NCBI GenBank assembly: GCA_007026445.1 | Contig: VDMD01000023.1 | Span: 372,001-436,000 of the forward strand | Direction: 5' to 3' | Length of the DNA: 64,000 nt | From: Schizophyllum amplum | Lineage: Eukaryota > Basidiomycota > Agaricomycetes > Agaricales > Schizophyllaceae | In this document: piece by piece, positions 1 to 10,479 of the stretch | Position numbering within the stretch: position 1 is the first letter of the stretch | How the letters are laid out: each line of letters opens with the position of its first letter | The notes under the pieces: generated by a model | Databases searched by the model: none | Told to the model about the DNA's origin: nothing | Seen by the model: only the letters and a program-made list of their open reading frames with translations | Position numbers and translations under genes: made by a program

Positions 1-150
1 TACAACCGTGTCCAGCACAAGCTCACAGGCCGCGACTTCAACCCCGCTGTGACGTTGAACGTGCCCCAGCAGGTGGAGAAGCTGATCCAGCAAGCGACGT
101 CGTTGGAGAACCTATGCCAGTGCTTCTCTGGGTGGTGTGCGTTCTGGTAA
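1..150 (+). CDS. TOR: TOR serine/threonine kinase, C-terminal end (partial)
   Basis: The window opens inside the last exon of a TOR kinase, the catalytic subunit of the TORC1/TORC2 growth-control complexes. Frame 1 reads 49 residues to a TAA at 148-150. This is the FATC domain with its linker: it contains [20 protein letters not shown] and ends in the invariant hydrophobic tip FSGWCAFW, where the two cysteines of the FATC redox loop are visible. The kinase and HEAT-repeat parts lie left of the window. Identification rests on the FATC sequence, which is almost unchanged among eukaryotes and distinguishes TOR from other PIKK kinases. No break is visible in the fragment. Confidence 0.95.
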   Translation, partial: YNRVQHKLTGRDFNPAVTLNVPQQVEKLIQQATSLENLCQCFSGWCAFW

Positions 151-423
151 TCGTTTGTCGGCTTGGAAAAGTTATCGTTTCGCTCTTGTTACCGCGCTTA
201 TCGGACTGACCCTAGCTATGCATGTAATCACACTCTTCTGTAATTTGTAGCGTACTACATATCACTTCATTCTCTCTGCTTTCGAGCCTGGGACTCGGGC
301 GCGCAGAAACAAATATTGACGCGCTCGATCGCGCCGCGCAAGCCACGTGCGAGTTTTGCACTTCCCGTCCCGCCGTCCCGACTCCCGACACCCAGCTCGC
401 GCTCGCCGCCACCGCCGCCCAAA

Positions 424-1028
424 ATGACGATGAGAATCCGGCTGGCGATGCACGGCCACCGTAACCGCCGCATCTTCCACCTCGTCGCTGTCCACTCCCA
501 CAAGCGGCGCAACGCGCAGCCCACTGAGCTCCTGGGCATCTACGACCCGCATCTCAACGACCAGGGCCGCAAGCCCGTCGAGTGGGCTGTCGACCGCATC
601 CGGTACTGGCTGTCCGTGGGCGCGCAGCCGACGAAGAGTGCGGTGAAGCTGCTGGAGGTGGTGCGTGTTGGTGTACGTGCGGTGCAAGGAGGGAAGCTGA
701 CCTTTGGCGACGATTGCAGGGCAACATTATCCCGCCAAACTCGCACTGGCACCCAGCGTCGCATGCGCAGAAGCAGGAGCGGCGGCAGCTGGTGGAGAAG
801 GAGCGGGAGGAGTGGACGCGGCGGCACGCGACGAAGCAGGCGGAGCAAGACGCCGCATCTCAGGCGACCACGCAGACGACGGATGCCGACAAAACGGTTC
901 TGCTGGCCACCCTGCGCCAGCGCCTCGCGCAGGAGAAGCCAGAGGTCGCGGAGATCCCAAAGGCAGGGGAGAAGAACGCGGAACAGCTCTCGTCCTCCGA
1001 TCCGACACCTTTACCACAGGCGCAGTAG
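424..1028 (+). CDS. MRPS16: Mitochondrial small ribosomal subunit protein bS16m
   Basis: Encodes the S16 protein of the mitochondrial ribosomal small subunit. Exon 1 (424-660) starts with MTMRIRLAMHGHRNRRIFHL and continues through the S16 signature region around GIYDP and the basic helix ending KLLEV. A 59-bp intron (661-719, GTGCGT..CAG) is followed by exon 2 (720-1028), giving 181 residues with no frame break. The C-terminal half is a charged, Glu/Lys-rich extension of the kind often found in fungal mitochondrial S16. The ATG at 424 was chosen because the conserved domain begins directly after it. The stop lies 84 bp from the stop of the convergent minus-strand gene. Confidence 0.93.
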
Positions 1029-1112
1029 GCTATTGCTGCTGCTGCTGCTGCGCTGTCTGTTTGGAGGGCCTATATACACTAATATACAGACGCGTAATGC
1101 CACCACTCCCTC

Positions 1113-1988
1113 TCAGGTCGACTTGAAGAGCGCCTTGATGTCTTCATGGCCTGCCTCCTCTGCAAGTTCGGCCGCGGTCAGTCCATCGGCGTCCTGCATC
1201 ATTCTTCCTTCAGACAGTGCACAGGCAGACGCCATACGTACGCACCTTGCATCCCACATCCGCCCCTCTCGCCAATAGCACCTTCACTGCGTCTACGTTC
1301 CCGCGGTCCGTGGCTAGATGCAGCGGGGTAAAGCCCTGTGTCTCAATTAGCACCCATTCCCACCTTCCGTGCCCAACACGCACGTATTCATCCTTGTCAT
1401 CCACTCCCTTTTCCGGGTGCGCATCTAGATACGCGGCTATCCGCGCCGCATCGTTCGCCACTGCGTACCCATGCAGACCGTCTTCCGCCACCTCCTCTTC
1501 CGGGACCAGTCTGCTGACACCCACGCCCAACCCTGCCTCTCCCTTCTTGCCACCCTCATCGTCACTGTCGTCCCAGATATCGCCCTCATCTCCCTCCTTC
1601 CTTGGCTCCTTTCCCCTCGCCTTCTCGCTCTTCTTCGGCGGCTCCTGAGGTATGCCAACCGTCCCATCCCATCCGAGCTCCCTCGCCAACGCTCGATACC
1701 GCTCCTCCGCAGCGCCCTTGTCCGCGTATTTCTTCCCCCACTCTGCCCATGCATCCCATTTTGCGCGCCCCGTCATGTCAAATATGGAGGGGCGGGATGT
1801 GGTTGGGGCGGCGCCGACGGTGGCGCATTTGAACAAGCCATAGAGCTGTGGGGATGGCGCGCGTCAGTTGAGTATATGAGCGCGCGTGTTGTAGGGAGCG
1901 AACCTCAAGCTTCACAGAAGATGATACTTTTGCTAGGGAGGCGCATTAGAAGGTAGGCAGCAGCGGCTTCGAACTCGGCGGAGGGCAT
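1113..1988 (-). CDS. Acyl-CoA-binding domain plus ankyrin repeat protein (ACBD6-like)
   Basis: Predicted cytosolic acyl-CoA carrier with an N-terminal ACB domain and a C-terminal ankyrin repeat. Exon 1 (1904-1988) encodes MPSAEFEAAAAYL and an LAKVSSSVKLE segment, exon 2 (1246-1845) continues with LYGLFKCATVG and FDMTGRAKWDAWAEWGKKY (the acyl-CoA pocket helices), then an acidic linker, then GFTPLHLATDRGN, and exon 3 (1113-1193) completes the ankyrin repeat with DADGLTAAELAEEAGHEDI. Introns are 1846-1903 and 1194-1245. Within exon 1, about 1940-1970, the conserved reading changes frame twice over some 20 bases, best explained by two missing bases in TT runs. The domain pair is typical of ACBD6. 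The function is inferred from the family. Confidence 0.85.
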
Positions 1989-2332
1989 GGCGGTCGCTCG
2001 CTCGATCGGATGAGATGTCCGAATAAGGCAGGCTTTGTGTGGGGATGGCCTCCTCGAGGCTCGATCATGTGATGCATAGATTGCACCAAGCTGCATTGCG
2101 CTCATACATGCCCCTCTACTCAGTAGCGTATTTCATGTTCCTGTCGTACCTCCAGATTCGATGTTCAGCCAGGTCGCGATTTCTCAGATCGCACCGAAGT
2201 ATTATGCTGAGGCTGACAACAGCCTCCCCTGAGCATTGCCATGCTTATAACCCTCAAGGCAAATGAATCTCTACAGGAGAACGTGGAGGGGGGTGTTCCC
2301 TGATAGGGTACAAATACAAGAGGTCGGTGCGA
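1989..2332. other. Intergenic region between ACBD6-like gene and LSm5 gene
   Basis: Holds the promoter of the ACBD6-like gene (minus strand) and the 3' flank of LSm5. No convincing coding sequence, RNA gene or repeat is seen. Confidence 0.5.
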
Positions 2333-2814
2333 TTAGTCCTCCGGACCAGCGCTTCCCGGTATCAACTGCAGCAGTACTCATGAGTCGGAGGCAGCAGTGC
2401 AGACGCATCAAGTACGCACAATACAGATGTTGTTCCCGTTCAATAGCGTCTGCGCCAGTGGGTCTTTTTCCGACCGGTATCGGTGAGCTCGCTGTGAGCG
2501 GCGCATCAGCTCAAGACACAACCGGCGGCGAGAAGGGAGCACGCACTATTCCGTCACGTCCTCCAGCACCATGTCTTTCAAAGAGATTGTAGTCAGATAT
2601 ATTCTCGTTGTCGCATAAAACACGCCCGAGGATAGAGATACGCACTGACGAAGTCGTCGAAGCCCAGGAGCGTCCCGGTGAACTCATGCTCGTTCTTCAT
2701 GACGACCCATATCCGTGATCCAATGCAGCGATCGATGAGCTCTGCGTGCCGCTTTAATGGAAGGGGACGCGGGCTTTGGGAAGGAGCTACCAAGGGGAAG
2801 ATTTGTGAAGCCAT
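2333..2814 (-). CDS. LSM5: U6 snRNA-associated Sm-like protein LSm5
   Basis: Subunit of the heptameric LSm rings, LSm2-8 (U6 snRNA in the nucleus) and LSm1-7 (mRNA decay in the cytoplasm). Visible Sm motif 1 is [20 protein letters not shown] followed by [10 protein letters not shown]; after an intron comes [10 protein letters not shown], and the Sm2 motif LLNGNNICI then LIPG close to the end. I read five short exons with introns of about 50-80 bp. Two single-base shifts break the reading: one beside the first splice donor near 2790 and one in a short G run (2460-2462, read as CCC on the coding strand) before the [10 protein letters not shown] segment. Both fit a shortened homopolymer. Length and order match the family, at about 90 residues. 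Confidence 0.9.
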
Positions 2815-3351
2815 CGGTCATGAAGGAAGGGAAGAGACGCGAACGGCCAAGCGTGATCACGCCGGCATTTGTGGCGTCCACCACTTGAACCTTGAAGTTG
2901 AAGAACTTGAAGAACTTCCGAACGCCTCAGAACGCGTATCTCTCTCTGGATCTTGCATCACGGTGCTGTGATATCTGGGCAGAATATGCAGTCTCTGAAA
3001 CAGACGACCTTGCACCCTTGGACCCTCACAAAACGACATCTTAGGACAACCTTCAAGCTCCCCGTACTATCGCATAGATCCTCGTTCCTGGAGTTCTACA
3101 CTTCCTCCCACCATCATTATATCTGCGGTCCGGCGGGCGACGCGACCAGGTGCTTGACCACTTCATAGGGCGCAGACACTGTGCGCGGCGCATGGTGCAC
3201 GCCTTCTATCGCCCTATCACGAGGTGCAGCCCACTCAACTCTCCGGGGACGGACCGACGAGGCCTACGGCTCGATGCCTGCATATATAGCAGCTGCCTGG
3301 ATCGACGGGCTGCCCGCTATCCATCTGGTCTGCTTCAGTTTCTGGGACACT
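2815..3351. other. Divergent intergenic region, LSm5 and DUF5695-like gene
   Basis: Contains the divergent promoters of LSm5 (minus) and the secreted DUF5695-like gene (plus). A short degenerate CTTGAAG repeat lies around 2884-2915. No gene is supported here. Confidence 0.45.
3283..3288 (+). promoter_or_regulatory. Candidate TATA box of the DUF5695-like gene
   Basis: TATATA lies 64 bp upstream of the chosen ATG at 3352, a plausible distance for a fungal promoter with a short leader. An in-frame ATG upstream of it at 3274 is a less likely start because it would bury the signal peptide. Confidence 0.4.
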
Positions 3352-6300
3352 ATGCGGCGGAACCTCCTCTCGCTGCTCGGCGCCGCCGGCGTCGCGCACG
3401 CGCAGCTCGGCCTCGGAAACGGCACGCTTGACTTCACAACGCCCGCGTTCACGGTGTCGCTCGTCCGGGACTCGCAGACCCTCTACTCCCTCGTCAACAG
3501 CGCCGGGTTCGACTACGTGCCCGGCGATGTCATGGCGAACCGCTCGAGCAACGGGCAGTACCACCTCGGCGACATCACGTTCCGCGCGCGACTGGAAGGC
3601 GCGAGCGCGTGGACGGAGGGCGACTCGGCGGCGGCGCGCGCGCCAGTTGCGGTGATTCCAGGCGACGCGGATACGCTGGCGGCGGCGAATTTGAGCCCGA
3701 CGCTTGGGGGCGACCCGATTCTGAATATCACGCGTCGCTGGGTGCAGGATGGAGATGGCATCAAGCTGCTTTTCGACGTCGTCAACAGCCAGGACTCTGC
3801 GGTTGAGATTGGGGCGTTAGTAAGTCTTCGAAAGAACGTCATTCCAGGTCTTCATAATTGAGAATGTCGATAGGGCGCCCCGCTGGAGTTCAACAATGTA
3901 AGGCATGTATAATCCTGACTGCATACTTGACTTACCCTGCATGCGCAGATTGTGACAGATCGTCCCGCAGCAGAGGCGAACACTGTTTGCTCGTTCTTCG
4001 ACCCGTATATCGGTACGAAAAGACTCTTCAACGCGGGAAGTCCTAGCAACTAAGCCCATCAATTAGGTGCTGACGCTGGATATGTGCAAGTGACGCCGCT
4101 GTCGGGGACGGACGCGCCCCTGGTCGTCATCCCTGTCGTCAGCTCGCCACTTGAAGGCTGGCGCTTCCTCCCCGAGACACCTCTTCTTGGCCCTACTACC
4201 AGTCGCAGACCTTCGAAGGTAAACATCCATATATACCCTACTGTCCCTCCGTATCTCACGCGGTCGCTCTCGCAGGTCTCTACGAGTGGCAGTTCCACAC
4301 CCTCGCTTATGCCGAAAATGAGTGGGCGAACGTCGATCCTTGGAACGCGCCCACTTCTGTCACTCTGCAGCCGGGCGAGTCGCGCACCTATGGCCTCCGC
4401 TTCGTCACCGCCGACAGCATCCGCACCATCAATGACGCGCTCGCCGCCGGGGACCACCCCGTCCTCGAGGGTATCCCGGGCTATGTGATCTCCGCGGACG
4501 CGACGGCAAAGCTCTTTGTGCGGTACGCGTCGCCGGTGGCGGGTATTAGCGTCGAGCCCGCAGGCGCGCTGAGCTGGGAGGCGAACGACGACGCGACAGA
4601 TGATAGCTATGTTGGCTACGATCTGACGGTGTCGGGCTGGGGCCGTGCACGGTTGGAGATCACATTCGAGGACGGGACGCTGGCGACGGTGTCGTACTAT
4701 CTACGAAAAGTGCTGTGGATACAGTGGCCGACATGAGCGAATTTGTGAGTGCCGTAAGCTCACCTTGGTAATGGTGCTTAGCATATATGCGGTTCCCTCA
4801 CAGCTTACAACGGAGGCGTGGTACACGGAAAATCTGATCCTTTCGGCCGTGCACCGTCTGTGATCACTTACGACTATGAGGTGGCGACGTCGTGCTAAAC
4901 GACCCACGGGTGTGGATTTCTGGTCAGCCTTCTCGCCAGCGTTTGTGGCACTCATTACGTACTGACTGAACTTCATAGGACTATCTGATGAAGGTGGCAC
5001 GGTCTATCTCGCAGCGGCCATGAAGCATTCATGCAGCCAAATGCGGACGAGGTCGCGAAGCTGGAGCAGGTGAGTGCACGTAGACGATCTGACGATATCA
5101 TATAGCTCATTACATCCACAGTTCGTTGACGAGACCGTATGGGGCCTCATACAGAATGAAGACTTCACGGTCAAGAAGGTCAGTGTGCCACGCCTCGATG
5201 CGGAGCCCAGCTGACGGGCGCACTCAGTCCATCTTCTTCTACGAGCCGGGGGCCGTCGACTACAGCTATCCAAGCTCCGTTGACTGGGGTGTATGGTGGT
5301 CGTGGAACAAAGGCAAGCGGGTCTCTGTATGTCATCGATAATGACGCTAACGTTTCCAACAGCCGATTCGTATAATGTTCAGCGCGCATATGACTACGTG
5401 CATGTGGCGGGCTTGTACTGGGCACTGTACAGGGTCGCGAGGAATTATCCCGACTTAGTTACTGTGCAGTCAGCGGACTGGTACGTACCGCGCCGCATTG
5501 AGCGAAACAAAAATTCTAACCTGAAGTCAGGTACCTCTCACAAGCAGCATCGACAATTATCCGCATGTCTGCTGGTATCGCATACGCGGGTAAGCTGGCT
5601 CGGCCATTTCGAGCGCAACATTGACATGGTAGCAGATGTGGACTGATGGGCGAGACCGTGTATCTCTACATTCTGCAAGACCTACAGCGCGAGGGCCACG
5701 CAAATGCGACCGCCGTCGAAAGCGCGATGGCTGACCGCCACAGTATCTGGGCGGGCGAGCGGTACCCGTGCGTAGCCATATTCATCCTGGCCTAGCGACC
5801 CCTGGTCCCTCATCTCTGTCTTGATAGATTCGGATCGGAGATGGCATGGGACTCGACTGGCCAGGAAGGTGTCTACGCATGGAGTAATACTTCAACGACA
5901 GCACCACGACCACTAACACCATCAACTCCATCCTCGGCTACCAGCCGTCCGTCCCGCACTGGGGCTACAATGGGAACGCGCGGCGCTACTGGTGAGCTTA
6001 AGCACTCTGGCCCATGCATCCTTGGGTTGAATATGTGGCACAGGGACAACATCTATGGAGGAAAGCTGCAGCGTGTCGAGCGCCAGATTCATCACTACGG
6101 CAGCTCGTTGAATGCACTGCCTCTCATGTCTGCGTACGAGTCAGACCCTAGCGACTACTGGCTTCTGCGCACTGGCTTCGGCGGTCTGGTAAGATATATG
6201 CTCTCCTCCTGTTTTTGCCCTGGCTTACGCAACATATCTAGTCCGGCGCGCTATCGAGCATCAACGAGGCAGGTTTCCCTGCTGCGTCCTTCCACTCCTT

Positions 6301-6754
6301 CGCGGACACGCTCAAGTGGGACGGATACACCGGCGACTACGGCCAGTCGTTCTCTGGGCACGCCATGGGCATGGGCACTTACATCCTGGAGCACCCCGCG
6401 TTCGGTTGGCAGGCTTACGGTGGAGTTGTGACCTCGCGCGGAAGTACAATTGAGGTGGACGTGCTCGATAGCTCGCGGCGTAGGGTGTATGTCGCCCCGC
6501 TGGGAGCTGTCTTCACCGCGGATGCGGGCTCCTTCGCGTCCGTCAGCTTCGACCCGTCGGCCCTCTCTGTCACGTTGACCCTCGTCGACGCCGTCGGGAA
6601 CGGTGCCTCGGCTCCGAAAGCTAGAGTTGGGGTGACGCAGACCGCGTCTGTCGGTGGTGTGGGCAGTTTGGCACCGACGGGGGATGTCACGGAGGATGGA
6701 GGGGCATATCTAGTCGAGTTCTCAGGGACGACTGCGTCCATCACTTTTGCTTGA
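3352..6754 (+). CDS. Large secreted protein resembling the DUF5695 family
   Basis: Begins MRRNLLSLLGAAGVAHAQLG, a clear signal peptide, followed by LGNGTLDFTTPAFTVSLVRD, the start of a long extracellular protein of roughly 850-900 residues. Repeated WxW and aromatic stretches (VDWGVWWSWN, AGLYWALYRVARNYPDL, PHWGYNGNARRYW) suggest a carbohydrate-active alpha/alpha fold, and the C-terminal 120 residues look like a beta-sandwich. I read more than ten exons (3352-3819, 3874-3897, 3949-4012, 4067-4218 and onward). Continuity needs about five single-base corrections, near 4175, 4705, 4845, 4890 and 5025. They may be sequencing errors, but real decay cannot be excluded. The family name is from memory of sequence style, and the enzymatic activity is unknown. 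Confidence 0.6.
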
Positions 6755-7001
6755 TCTAACAGGATATCTTCGGCACGATTGCACTGCGAAGAAAGGCTGC
6801 CTGTGTTACCGAACACCGAGCACACAAAACTCGTAGCTTCGGGCGTAAACATACAATGGTTGTACTATATGAGAGGGAAAGAAAATGGAGATGTGAGTGT
6901 ACAGAAGACGTCAGGGAATGGAACAATATAGAGACGGTGAATAGTACAGCCAATTAGCGATAATCGAACTACACCCATGCGTCCAGGTCGTCGATCCGCA
7001 T

Positions 7002-8881
7002 CTAACTGCCGAAGCTGAAGCCACCCTGGGGCGCACTGACGTCCGAGTGGAACTACGAAGCAATGAGCAGGTGCCAGAACCAACAAGTCGGTGTACGTAC
7101 CGCAAACGCGCCGAGGCTCGACATTCGGCGCCGCGATGTTGGCGTCCACATCCTCCTCGTCGGGGAAGTACTTGTCCATGATGTTGAACGCCTTCTTGTA
7201 GATGTCGAGATTGTCGTGCTGCTGGAGGTTGTGGATGGTAACCATGCCACCGGCTTCCTCGACGTATAGCGCATACTGGTTGACCGCGCCAGGGCCACCA
7301 GCGACCCTGTCCATCTCACCGACCTTGAGGATGTTATCCAAGCCGTCCAGCGCAACCTGGATGATCTTGTTGTCCATCATCGTGAGCAGGTCGCACAAGG
7401 GCTTGATGCAGCCTTGCTGGACAAGATAGCGGATCTGCGACGGCTCCTGGAGACCACCAGATGTAGCGTTGGAGATCGCCCAGCACGCCTCCTTCCGCGT
7501 CTTGAAATCAGCGTTGGAGAGTATGTTGATGAGAGGAGGGATGATGTTGGCGTCGATGACAGCCTGGATCTGGGGAGGGGAGCCGCAGTGATGTTCGAGA
7601 TGGTCCAGCACGCCTCTTTCCGGATACCGTCCTTGGTTGAGGACAGGAGGGCAAGGAGGGCCGGAAGAGCACCGGATGCGATGACGACCTGGGTCTGAAG
7701 GTCGTCACCAGTCACGATGTTGCCAACGGAGCGGAGGGCAGGAGTCTGCACGGACGTCGAGCTGTGCATGAGAAGGTCGACGAGCCGTCGGCAGACACCT
7801 GACTCGATGACGGCCTGGATCTTGTCGTTCGAGCCATCGGAAAGGTAGGAGATGGCCCAGCACGCGTCGATGAGGATCTCGTCGTCGAGGGAATAGATAA
7901 GCTTCGTCAACACAGTGAGAGCAGGCGAAATCTGGACAATCAAACATCAGGACCATGCTATACAAACTGACATGTCATCAAGCATACCAAGTCCCAGTTC
8001 GGCTGCGGCGACTTGCCACGGCAGAAGTTGCTCAGTGTCCAGTAGCGTTGCGCAACATGCTGAGCTTGTGGTTCTCACTGAGGAGAGTGAGCAGAGGGCG
8101 CAGAGCTCCCTGCTCAAGAACGTAGTCGCGGCATTGCGGGCTGTCACCAGCGATGTTGCCTAGCGCCCAAACAGCCTGCTCCCGCACATCGAGCACCGGA
8201 GATGAGAGGAGGTTGATGAACTCGGGAACGGCCTGCGCGTTGATCACGACTTGGGTATGTTCGGCGGTGCCGGAAGCGATGTTAGTGAGGGCCCATGCAG
8301 CCTCGAACTTTCCAGAGAATTGTGGTTAGCAAGAGTGGTGCGAATCAGCGATGCCAGATCAAGTACCTGGAGCATGGAGTGGCCCGTCTTGAGGAATTCG
8401 ACGAAACGTGCGACGACCCCGCACTCGATGACGCGTTCGATAGGTGGGTTCTTCTCCTTCGAGAGCAGCTTGCGGAACTTGGTCGTAGCCTCGAGCTGAC
8501 GCTCGCCATCGTCGGAGAAGACACCCTGAATCATGTCATCCGCGAGCTAGGGGGACCATCAGCGAACATCGTACTGCCATCGCGCGAGTACACGTACGGG
8601 TGTGTCCCAGTTGAGGCCCGCTCCGCCCTCATCGTCGGAATCGGCGCCAGTGGATGGCAGGAAGTTGCGACGCTTGGAGATGTTCTCCTCGCGCTTTTGT
8701 CTGCGAATCTCGACCTGCTGCTCTTCGCGACGACGCCTGAGATCGTCGGCCTTGAGGGCGCCTTTGGGCTTGTAGGCTGGAAAAAGACGCGTCAGTCGAC
8801 ACGCGTGCGCGACAGATCGCGGTAGATGAGAGGCTTACCATCCCTCCGGGCCTTCATGGTGCGAGATTCTGAAGGATCCAT
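7002..8881 (-). CDS. SRP1: Importin subunit alpha (karyopherin alpha)
   Basis: Adaptor that binds classical nuclear localisation signals and importin beta. The N-terminus [15 protein letters not shown] and the following [20 protein letters not shown] form the basic importin-beta-binding domain. Armadillo repeats follow, with the diagnostic W..N patterns: [74 protein letters not shown]. The end is [11 protein letters not shown] with a TAG at 7002-7004. One base appears missing at about 7583, in the ISNITAGSPPQIQ segment, where GGG is expected and GG is present, and another shift lies near 7110. At least six introns are present. This is a single-copy essential gene in fungi, so the shifts are most likely errors. 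Confidence 0.95.
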
Positions 8882-9159
8882 GTTTGAACTTCTGTGGCAA
8901 CGCTTTTCCAACTCGCACAAAGTGAGAACAGAAAGACAAGGATGCGCAGAGTTTTGACACGGCTTTTCCCGTCACGTTCTACACGTGATCGTTGGTCACA
9001 TTGTGACTCACTTCAACAATGCACGGGTCCGACGGCTCCTTTCAGCCTTGTCCTTTGTGTAACAAAGCAAGCCGAACAACGGACGACGATAGTTCGTCAT
9101 ACTTGAAATGGCATCTTACAGTTCCGTCTCAAAGTTGATTTTATACAGAAGCTCTCCTC

Positions 9160-10300
9160 TCAACTCAAAATGCGCTGAGGCTTCCCATCTAGATAAGCCA
9201 CGATGTTTTCTACCGTCTCTTTGTACCAAGCCTGTCACTTAATCAGCTAGCGATCCTCATACGGAAGAAAGACGCGCACCTCATAGCTCGTGTCATTCAC
9301 ATACCCGTTGTGAGGGCTCAAAACAACGTTGTCCAACCGCCTTAGAGGATGATCTAGCGGCAGCGGTTCCACATCATACACATCCAACGCCGCGCATCGT
9401 ATCTTGCCCTTCGACAGCACATCCACAAGGGCGGTCTCATCGACCAGCGGACCCCGAGACGTGTTGACGAAAATCGCAGTGGGTTGCATCATCCGCAGAT
9501 CCTCGCCGGTGATCATCCCGCGCGTCTCCTCGGAGAGCACCATCTGGACTGACACGATATCGCTAGCCTTGAAGAGGTCATGCTTGCTTTTCGCAAGTTG
9601 CACGCCGTGCTCTGCGGCGCGCGCCTCCGTGAGATGAGGAGACCAGGCGACGACGTGCATGTCGAAGACCTTGGCGATCTACCGCATTGAATGAGCATGC
9701 AAAGCGGCTAAAGCAGCAGCCCAGCACTAACCTCGGCGACTTTGGACCCCAACCTTCCCAGGCCAACCAGGCCGAGCGTCTTCCCCTGCAGCCCGAAAGG
9801 GACCACGGTCTGCCACTGCGGGTTTGCGCGCCGGATGCTATCATGCTCTCTCGGAATCTCTCTCGCAGCAGCGAGGATCAGAGCCCAAATATGTTCCACC
9901 GTAGAGCTACCCCCGCCGGTCGTGCCAGACACAACGATGCCCTTCTCCGTCGCATACCCGATGTCGATCCCGCGGTTCTTCATCCCTGTCGTGGCAATGT
10001 ATCTGCAGGCATTTCAGAAATCGGACCACGATACTAGAAGGGCGCCAGGCTGGCGGGAGCGTACTTCAAATTCGGCAATCTATCCAGCAAGGCCCTGTTG
10101 AATTTGGTGCGCTCTCGCATCGCACAAATGATCTCGTACTTCGCCAGCCTCTCCACCAACGCATCTTCATCGTGGATCGTGTCGTTATACACGTCGATGG
10201 CTGCCCTGCTCTCGACAGAGGACCAGTCTGCCAAAGTCAACGCAACGTTCTGATAATCGTCGAGAATGGCGACGCGTACGCGCCCTTCTGAAGCTGCCAT
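9160..10300 (-). CDS. D-isomer-specific 2-hydroxyacid dehydrogenase (NAD-dependent)
   Basis: Reduces a 2-keto acid to the D-2-hydroxy acid or the reverse, and is probably cytosolic. The N-terminal substrate domain starts MAASEGRVRVAILDDYQNVA. After an intron the second exon carries TTGMKNRGIDIGYATEKGI and STVEHIWALILA, then the Rossmann motif GLVGLGRLGSKVAE. The catalytic Arg is in VNTSRGPLVDE, and the catalytic His is in LSPHNGYV. The final short exon encodes AWYKETVENIVAYLDGKP before the TGA at 9160-9162. All active-site motifs are present and no frame break is seen. The substrate cannot be told from sequence; fungal relatives are usually annotated as phosphoglycerate dehydrogenase-like or glyoxylate reductase-like. 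Confidence 0.88.
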
Positions 10301-10479
10301 GATAGCGTCCTAAAGACAAGAGTGGGATCGCACATCCCGACTGAGCAAGACCGTCGATGACGCAATCACACGCACTTGCTTCGCGATGCACAACGAAACT
10401 GACTGCCATGTCGACCCTGACGCGAAAGAAACACATTGAATTAATTAAGACTGCAGTACAAGTCCAGATAATATTGCCA

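Noticed and set aside
316..1278. Long plus-strand frame of 320 residues over the S16 gene
   Set aside because: Only its 424-660 part is the S16 first exon; the rest reads through the intron and out of frame, giving Arg/Ser-rich junk.
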